NCBI RefSeq assembly: GCF_016695175.1
Contig: NZ_CP068023.1
Coordinates: forward strand, 608,501-672,500
Reading direction: 5' to 3'
Length of the DNA: 64,000 nt
Origin: Pseudoalteromonas sp. GCY
GTDB lineage: Bacteria; Pseudomonadota; Gammaproteobacteria; Enterobacterales; Alteromonadaceae
The position numbers and the translations under genes are program-made. Of this stretch, positions 58,419-64,000 are shown piece after piece. Every line of letters begins with the position of its first letter. Position 1 is the first letter of the stretch. Under the pieces are notes generated by a model. The model was not told the origin of the DNA. It was given only the letters and a program-made list of their open reading frames with translations, and ran no database searches.

Positions 58419-59171
58419 TTGAAGGTTTCTATAATAACGGCTACATATAATTCCCAAGAATATATTAGCAAAACATATGAAAGTATAAAGAAACAAACTT
58501 ATAAAGACTGGGAGTGGATTGTTACTGATGATTGCTCTAGTGATGATACTTACTCTATTCTATCATCAATAGCTGACAATGATATTAGGGTCAAGTTGTT
58601 TGTCAATAAGGTTAATAGTGGGGCTGCGATAGCTAGAAATAACTCCTTGGATTTTGCAAGTGGGGAATTTGTTGCATTTATCGACTCTGATGATTTATGG
58701 GAGCCTGAAAAGCTATCTATGCAACTAGAATTTATGCAAGAGTCTAATTCTGATTTTTCTTTTACTGCTTATCAATTGATCTCTAATGATGGTGCATTGT
58801 TAGGTAAAACAATAGATTCTTCAAATTCAGGTAGCTTTAATTATTTTGATATGCTGAAAAAAAGAGCAACGTTAGGTTGTTCTACCGTAATTATTTCTAA
58901 GACACTCTTAAATGAGAGGCGTATGCCGAATATCAGAACAGGTCAAGATTATGCTTTTTGGTTAAGCATAATGAAGAGTGGTCACTCAGCGAACATATTG
59001 CCTGTTGTTCTAACTAAGTATCGCATTTCAAATAATTCTATATCTAGGAATAAGTTTAAAAAGGCGCTTAGACAATGGGAGATATATAGAGGTTTTGAAA
59101 AACTTGGAGTTATCAAGTCTCTGTTCTATTTTGTTTTTTATGCGTTTCACGCAGTATTTAGAAGAGCTTAA
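58419..59171 (+). CDS. Glycosyltransferase family 2 (GT-A)
   Basis: 250 aa. [38 protein letters not shown] and metal site [14 protein letters not shown]. Start is inferred as TTG at 58419, which gives the standard GT2 N-terminus ([11 protein letters not shown]) with GGGTGA about 4 nt upstream; another TTG at 58407 is in frame. Last gene of the AT-rich cassette; composition returns toward the local average in manC, 2 bp later. Confidence 0.86.
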   Translation: MKVSIITATYNSQEYISKTYESIKKQTYKDWEWIVTDDCSSDDTYSILSSIADNDIRVKLFVNKVNSGAAIARNNSLDFASGEFVAFIDSDDLWEPEKLSMQLEFMQESNSDFSFTAYQLISNDGALLGKTIDSSNSGSFNYFDMLKKRATLGCSTVIISKTLLNERRMPNIRTGQDYAFWLSIMKSGHSANILPVVLTKYRISNNSISRNKFKKALRQWEIYRGFEKLGVIKSLFYFVFYAFHAVFRRA

Positions 59172-59173
59172 CA

Positions 59174-60589
59174 ATGTCTAGAATTCTTCCTGTTATTATG
59201 GCCGGCGGCTCAGGCACGCGTTTATGGCCATTATCACGCGGCAACTACCCAAAACAATTTTTAAAACTACATGGTGAAAATACCATGCTTCAAGAGACTA
59301 TTTTAAGATTAAATGGCCTTGAACATACACCTGCAATGTTAATTTGTAACGAAGAACACCGTTTTATTGCTGCTGAGCAAGTTCGTCAATTAGGTGTGGC
59401 GCATAGTGGCATCTTTTTAGAACCTGTAGGCCGTAATACCGCCCCTGCTATTGCATTAGCTGCCTTTAAAGCAATTGAAAACAGTCAAGACGCATTATTG
59501 CTCGTTTTAGCTGCTGACCATGTAATTGAAAATCAAATAGCATTCCAAGAAAGCGTGAATAAAGCAAAATTGTTAGCGGACCAAGAAAAACTAGTGACTT
59601 TTGGTATCGTTGGTAACACCCCTGAAACGGGTTATGGCTATATTAAACGTGGCGCAGAAGTTGAGCACGGTTTTGTTGTTGATAGCTTTGTAGAAAAGCC
59701 GAATCTTGAGACGGCTCAAGAATATATTGCCAGTGGTGACTATTACTGGAATAGTGGCATGTTCTTATTCAAAGCAAGTCGTTATCTTGAAGAGCTAAAA
59801 GCATTTCGCTCAGATATTTATGAAGCGTGTGAAAAAGCAGTTCGAGTACAAAATAATGACATGGACTTTGTACGTGTAGATAAAGAAGCATTTGAAGCAT
59901 GCCCAGATGAATCTATTGATTATGCAGTAATGGAACACACACAAGACGCAGTTGTGGTACCGATGGATGCAAACTGGAGTGATGTAGGTGGTTTTGCTGC
60001 GCTATGGGAAGTGTCTGAGCAAGATGAAAACGGCAATGCTTTTATCGGTGACGTTAAATCTGTTGATACAAAAAACACGTTAGTATTTGGTGAAGACAAG
60101 TTGGTTGCCACTGTAGGTGTAGAAGACCTAGTAATTGTTAATACTAAAGATGCTGTTTTAGTTGCGCACAAAGATGAGTCTCAAAAAGTAAAAGAAATAG
60201 TAAGCCAATTAAAAGCATTTAATCGTTCAGAGGTAACCTTTCATCGTGAAGTATATCGACCTTGGGGAAAGTACGACTCAGTTGATAATGGTGAGCGTTT
60301 CCAAGTTAAAAGAATTACGGTTAAGCCAGGTGCAAAACTATCCGTGCAAATGCACCACCACAGAGCAGAACATTGGATTGTAGTTTCTGGTACAGCAAAA
60401 GTGCAAATCGATGATACAGAGCAGTTCGTCACTGAAAATGAGTCAGTATATATTCCAATTACAGCAGTTCATGCGTTGGAAAACCCAGGAAAAGTAGATT
60501 TGGAGCTTATAGAAGTTCAATCAGGTTCTTATTTGGGAGAAGATGACATTGTAAGGTTTGAAGATAGGTATGGACGCGTAAAGGGATAA
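59174..60589 (+). CDS. manC: Mannose-1-phosphate guanylyltransferase / mannose-6-phosphate isomerase ManC
   Basis: 471 aa bifunctional enzyme. N-terminal nucleotidyltransferase [20 protein letters not shown] with [22 protein letters not shown] and [10 protein letters not shown]-terminal cupin isomerase domain: [36 protein letters not shown]. Makes GDP-mannose with ManB, so the second polymer probably contains mannose or a derivative. No gmd/fcl pair is in view. Confidence 0.95.
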   Translation: MSRILPVIMAGGSGTRLWPLSRGNYPKQFLKLHGENTMLQETILRLNGLEHTPAMLICNEEHRFIAAEQVRQLGVAHSGIFLEPVGRNTAPAIALAAFKAIENSQDALLLVLAADHVIENQIAFQESVNKAKLLADQEKLVTFGIVGNTPETGYGYIKRGAEVEHGFVVDSFVEKPNLETAQEYIASGDYYWNSGMFLFKASRYLEELKAFRSDIYEACEKAVRVQNNDMDFVRVDKEAFEACPDESIDYAVMEHTQDAVVVPMDANWSDVGGFAALWEVSEQDENGNAFIGDVKSVDTKNTLVFGEDKLVATVGVEDLVIVNTKDAVLVAHKDESQKVKEIVSQLKAFNRSEVTFHREVYRPWGKYDSVDNGERFQVKRITVKPGAKLSVQMHHHRAEHWIVVSGTAKVQIDDTEQFVTENESVYIPITAVHALENPGKVDLELIEVQSGSYLGEDDIVRFEDRYGRVKG

Positions 60590-60591
60590 AA

Positions 60592-61995
60592 ATGACTACA
60601 AAATCAATCATTGAAAAAAGTGGTATAGCTTTTGGAACCAGTGGCGCGAGAGGCCTTGTTGTAGACTTTACTGATGAGGTGACAGCTGCCTTTTCATATG
60701 CTTTCTTGAGTGTAATGAAGTTAAGCTATTCATTCGATTCGGTAGCGATCGGGATGGATAACCGGCCAAGCAGCTATGGAATGGTGCAAGCGTGTGCAGC
60801 GGCAGCAAAAATGTTAGGCCTCAAAGTGCTATATTTTGGTGTGTTGCCAACTCCCGCTCTTGCATATTCATCAATGCAAATGAAAATTCCTTGTATTATG
60901 GTAACTGGTAGTCATATACCTTTTGATAGGAATGGCCTAAAATTTTATAGACCTGATGGCGAAATAAGTAAAGCAGATGAAAAGGCTATAACGAGCAGTG
61001 ACTTCCTCTTTCCCTCTGTGAGTAAAGGTGAGGTTCAACTGATTGAGAGTGACAAAGCTAAAACTGCTTATATTTCAAGGTATGTAGACTTCTTTGGCGA
61101 ACGTGCCTTACATGGTAAGAAAATTGGTATTTATGAGCACTCTAGTGCTGGGCGCGATATTTATAGAGTATTATTTGAAAATATGGGGGCTACAGTCATT
61201 AGCCTAGGGCGGAGCGACGAATTTGTTCCTATTGATACTGAAGCTGTCTCTCAAGAAGATAAAGTTAAAGCTATTGAGTGGGCAAATGCTTATAAGTTTG
61301 ACGCTATTTTCTCAACCGACGGAGATGGTGATCGACCATTGCTTGCTGATAAGCATGGTCAATGGTTGAGAGGCGATGAGCTAGGTTTACTTTGTAGTCA
61401 AATTTTAAAAGTTGATGCTTTGGCTGTGCCTGTGAGCTGTTCAACGGCAGTTGAACTATCTAAATGTGCTACTTCAGTGGTGAGAACTAAAATTGGTTCT
61501 CCTTATGTAATAGCTGAATTTGAAGAGTTACTTAAGCAGTATGATACTGTCGCTGGCTTTGAAGCTAACGGTGGTTATCTGTTAGCTACAGCCATAGAAC
61601 ACGATGGCAAGGTCTTAGAAGCCCTGCCAACACGAGATGCATTATTGCCTGTCTTAGCTGTACTTACTGCTAACTCTACTTTAGACGAGCTAGTTGAACG
61701 AACGCCAAAAAGAGTCGTAGCTAGTGATCGCCTTCAAAGTTATGAAAACTCAAAGGCTAAGAGTTTATTGAATAAGCTTATTGAGGAACCACAATTAATA
61801 GAAGCATTATTGGGCTTGCAAGTGATTAATATTGATCATACTGATGGAGGCCGATTTTCATTTAATAATAAAGAGGTTGTGCATTACCGTCCTTCAGGAA
61901 ATGCGCCAGAGTTAAGGTGCTATGTAGAAGCCGATACTCCAGAGCGAGCTGAAGACCTACTTAAATCTGCACTTGAATTTGCCGCTCAACAGTAG
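60592..61995 (+). CDS. manB: Phosphomannomutase ManB
   Basis: 467 aa alpha-phosphohexomutase. Phosphoserine loop TGSHIPFDRNG with active Ser at 107, metal-binding DGDGDR at 243-248, sugar-binding GFEANGGYLL, and phosphate-binding RPSGNAPELRCY near the C-terminus. Converts Man-6-P to Man-1-P for ManC. The sequence is of the less common short phosphomannomutase type rather than the CpsG type. Starts 2 bp after manC. Confidence 0.9.
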   Translation: MTTKSIIEKSGIAFGTSGARGLVVDFTDEVTAAFSYAFLSVMKLSYSFDSVAIGMDNRPSSYGMVQACAAAAKMLGLKVLYFGVLPTPALAYSSMQMKIPCIMVTGSHIPFDRNGLKFYRPDGEISKADEKAITSSDFLFPSVSKGEVQLIESDKAKTAYISRYVDFFGERALHGKKIGIYEHSSAGRDIYRVLFENMGATVISLGRSDEFVPIDTEAVSQEDKVKAIEWANAYKFDAIFSTDGDGDRPLLADKHGQWLRGDELGLLCSQILKVDALAVPVSCSTAVELSKCATSVVRTKIGSPYVIAEFEELLKQYDTVAGFEANGGYLLATAIEHDGKVLEALPTRDALLPVLAVLTANSTLDELVERTPKRVVASDRLQSYENSKAKSLLNKLIEEPQLIEALLGLQVINIDHTDGGRFSFNNKEVVHYRPSGNAPELRCYVEADTPERAEDLLKSALEFAAQQ

Positions 61996-61998
61996 CTC

Positions 61999-62027
61999 GT
62001 ACTAGCTATATAAAATATAGCTAGTAC
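61999..62027 (+). terminator. Perfect 13-bp palindromic hairpin after manB
   Basis: GTACTAGCTATAT pairs exactly with its complement over an AAA loop and begins 3 bp after the manB stop. The following sequence (ACTTTATATG) is only mildly T-rich, so it may be a weak terminator or RNA-stabilising hairpin. Confidence 0.6.
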
Positions 62028-62082
62028 ACTTTATATGCTAGACTTACCGCTCTAGCTCTAGTTTGTATATTCAACACGGATA

Positions 62083-63171
62083 ATGGAAATGTTTGTTGAA
62101 CTCTGTTTTGTAACTTTTTTTTCGTTTACTACGCTTTTTTTGATGAGAAAAGTAGCTAAACGAATTGGTCTAGTGGATGTACCTTGTGAAAGAAAAGTTC
62201 ATCAAGGCTCTATACCTTTAGCTGGCGGCATCTCTGTCTGTGTTTCAGTTTCTTACTTTTTATTGAACCGAGCGGATAGTTTTCCAAACCTTGCAGTTTT
62301 GTCAGTCAGCCTGATCCTGCTAACTGCTCTCGGTGCTTTAGATGATAAATACGATCTTAGTGTAAAAGTTAGAATTGCTTTCCAAGCATGCATTGCGGCA
62401 GCGATGATATATTTTACTCAGTACCAAATTTTTTCGCTGGGTAACCTATTTGGTTTTGGAGAAATTGAATTAGGAGCAATCGGCACAATTATGACTATAG
62501 TCGCTGTAATCGCAGCGATAAATGCATTTAATATGGTCGATGGTATAGACGGCTTACTAGGTGGACTTTCAATTGTTACTTTCGCTAGTCTTGCTTTATT
62601 AGGCGTTGTTTACGGCGATCGTCTTACTACTGCTATTTCTCTTATTTTTGTCTTTGCAATAATACCTTATGTGCTTATGAACTTGGGCTTGCTAGGAAGA
62701 GAGCGAAAAGTATTTATGGGCGATGCCGGTAGTATGATGATTGGCTTTGCCGTAGTTTGGTTATTGCTATCTGTTAGTCAAACGGCTGGATCCGCTTCAG
62801 AGTCTGTTCGTCCAATAACAGCTATATGGTTAATTGCTATCCCCCTAATGGACATGACAGCGATTATGATCCGTAGGATCAGGCGTGGAGACTCTCCCTT
62901 TAAGCCGGATAGAGAGCACCTTCATCATATCTTCCAAAAGCTAGGTTTTACATCTATCCAAACGCTAGCAGTTATAGTGACCATATCAGCTATATTGGCG
63001 CTAATTGGTATAGGTGGCGAGCTACTCAATATACCCGAGTATGTAATGTTTTATGCTTTTGTTCTGCTCTTTATTGGATATCACCAAGTGCTGAGTAAGA
63101 TTTCTGCCGTGAGTTTGTTCATCAATAATACTTTTGGCACTCAACTTAATGTGGAAAATGTGAAAGCGTAA
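62083..63171 (+). CDS. Polyprenyl-phosphate sugar-1-phosphate transferase, WecA family (second copy)
   Basis: 362 aa, about ten helices. DDKYDLSVKVRIAFQA, NAFNMVDGIDGLLGG, FMGDAGSMMIGF and EHLHHIFQ are the WecA active-site motifs. Strong similarity to the protein at 7321 along its length, including GLVDVPC.RK.H.G.IPL and SLGNLFGFG, but differing throughout, so an old duplication or separate acquisition. It probably starts the repeat unit of the second polymer. Composition typical of the chromosome, unlike the cassette upstream. Confidence 0.9.
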   Translation: MEMFVELCFVTFFSFTTLFLMRKVAKRIGLVDVPCERKVHQGSIPLAGGISVCVSVSYFLLNRADSFPNLAVLSVSLILLTALGALDDKYDLSVKVRIAFQACIAAAMIYFTQYQIFSLGNLFGFGEIELGAIGTIMTIVAVIAAINAFNMVDGIDGLLGGLSIVTFASLALLGVVYGDRLTTAISLIFVFAIIPYVLMNLGLLGRERKVFMGDAGSMMIGFAVVWLLLSVSQTAGSASESVRPITAIWLIAIPLMDMTAIMIRRIRRGDSPFKPDREHLHHIFQKLGFTSIQTLAVIVTISAILALIGIGGELLNIPEYVMFYAFVLLFIGYHQVLSKISAVSLFINNTFGTQLNVENVKA

Positions 63172-63230
63172 AGAAAAGCTGATACTGTAAAGCCAAAGTC
63201 TAACATTTATAACAATTTTAAGTAGATAAA

Positions 63231-64000
63231 ATGCGCAATAAAACTTATTACTCTTTGCCTATATTGGCCATGTCTGCTGTTTGTTCAGCAACTGAGCAAC
63301 CAAGTTATATGTCCTATGCAGGCTATACTGGCCTTTTCAATACGCCAAATGCTGAAGTTTTGGAAAAAGGCGTGATTGATATTGGCTATAACAACCAGCT
63401 TGATGTCCGAGGTCAAGCGTATGTCGATGGTCATAACTATATCTTCTCTGCAGGTGTGTTTGATGGCCTTGAAGTTAGCGGTGTGATTGCGTCAAACACT
63501 ATGCATGACAATATGTTTGCAGAGGGTAGAGGCCAGCTTCGAGATCTATCGTTTAACTTAAAATATCAAATCCCCTATATTCCTAAAGAGTGGTTTAATC
63601 TTGCTATCGGCGGTAAAGACTTAGGTGGAGCGGCAAATAACTATGAAACCTATTATTTAGCAGGTTCTCGTGAATGGAATGACTTTAGGTTTTCAGCTGG
63701 TTTTGCAGTAAGCGATCGCGCAACCGGGCAAATGGATGGTGCTTTTGCTGGTATTGAATGGCAACCATTAGATTGGTTTGCATTGCAGGTTGAGCATGAT
63801 GCGGATGCAGTGAATGCGGGTTTACGTTTAACTGTACCTAAAGAGTGGATTTACGATGTAGGTACACTCACGTTAACCAGCAAGTTTTACAGTAATACTG
63901 ATCATGCAGAAAAGGATACCTTTTGGGGAATAAACTTTTCTATGCCGCTTTTTGAGCAGGCTAAGTTAAATGATCCAACAGAAGCTGCACCAGCGCCGAT
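63231..64000 (+). CDS. YjbH-family exopolysaccharide outer-membrane protein (3' truncated)
   Basis: The frame stays open from ATG 63231 to the window edge (256 residues seen). A signal peptide (MRNKTYYSLPILAMSAVCSA) precedes PSYMSYAGYTGLFNTPNAEV, which resembles the start of YjbH/DUF940 proteins; then beta-rich segments (IDIGYNNQLDV, IFSAGVFDGLEVSGVIAS, IGGKDLGGAANNYETYY) suggest an outer-membrane barrel. YjbEFGH operons make an exopolysaccharide in enteric bacteria. It is the next gene after the second WecA and may help export or anchor the second polymer. Family call by eye. Confidence 0.82.
   Translation, partial: MRNKTYYSLPILAMSAVCSATEQPSYMSYAGYTGLFNTPNAEVLEKGVIDIGYNNQLDVRGQAYVDGHNYIFSAGVFDGLEVSGVIASNTMHDNMFAEGRGQLRDLSFNLKYQIPYIPKEWFNLAIGGKDLGGAANNYETYYLAGSREWNDFRFSAGFAVSDRATGQMDGAFAGIEWQPLDWFALQVEHDADAVNAGLRLTVPKEWIYDVGTLTLTSKFYSNTDHAEKDTFWGINFSMPLFEQAKLNDPTEAAPAP

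Overview
The window looks like a chromosomal surface-polysaccharide region from a marine gammaproteobacterium, most probably Pseudoalteromonas or a close relative. This rests on moderately low GC, REP-type intergenic repeats, a large SLBB exporter of the Vibrio/Pseudoalteromonas type, and an Slr4-like S-layer candidate beside its own type II secretion (T2SS)-like operon. The genus is inferred from gene content and memory, not from a database search.

Layout. 1-3.6 kb: housekeeping flank (end of a FucP-type MFS transporter, a 0.7-kb REP array, tRNA-His on the minus strand, an MscS channel, a DUF481 outer-membrane protein). 3.6-18.4 kb: one tightly packed plus-strand operon with a six-SLBB export protein, a Wzz chain-length regulator, a WecA-type initiating transferase, then eleven T2SS-like genes in the order G-E-F-H-I-J-K-L-M-C-D. 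18.4-20.5 kb: a long leader and a 590-aa, Sec-exported, highly codon-biased protein that I interpret as an S-layer subunit. 20.6-42.0 kb: first polysaccharide synthesis block, with two P-loop sulfotransferases, two Wzx flippases, several glycosyltransferases, an asparagine-synthase-like protein without its glutaminase cysteine, a complete WbpA/B/E/D/I set for UDP-ManNAc3NAcA, a WecG-type transferase, a Wzy candidate, Ugd, and an inserted Ig/kelch lipoprotein. 42.1-43.9 kb: rfaH followed by a roughly 170-bp-period repeat array whose units carry a JUMPstart/ops-like sequence. 44.2-64 kb: second polysaccharide system, with wza-wzb-wzc, rmlBADC, an AT-rich cassette of glycosyltransferase, Wzy, Wzx and acetyltransferase genes, manC-manB, a second WecA-type gene and the start of a YjbH-family gene.

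How the parts may work together. The first operon joins polymer export and chain-length control to a dedicated T2SS-like machine. The most likely cargo is the adjacent S-layer protein, which would then coat a cell whose O-antigen or capsule is made by the next block. Aeromonas has a known precedent for S-layer export by a dedicated T2SS-like apparatus. The first block probably makes an acidic, possibly sulfated and amidated polymer. The second makes a rhamnose- and mannose-derived Wzy-dependent capsule or exopolysaccharide controlled by Wzc/Wzb phosphorylation. RfaH with JUMPstart-like sites directly upstream of wza suggests antitermination of the second operon.
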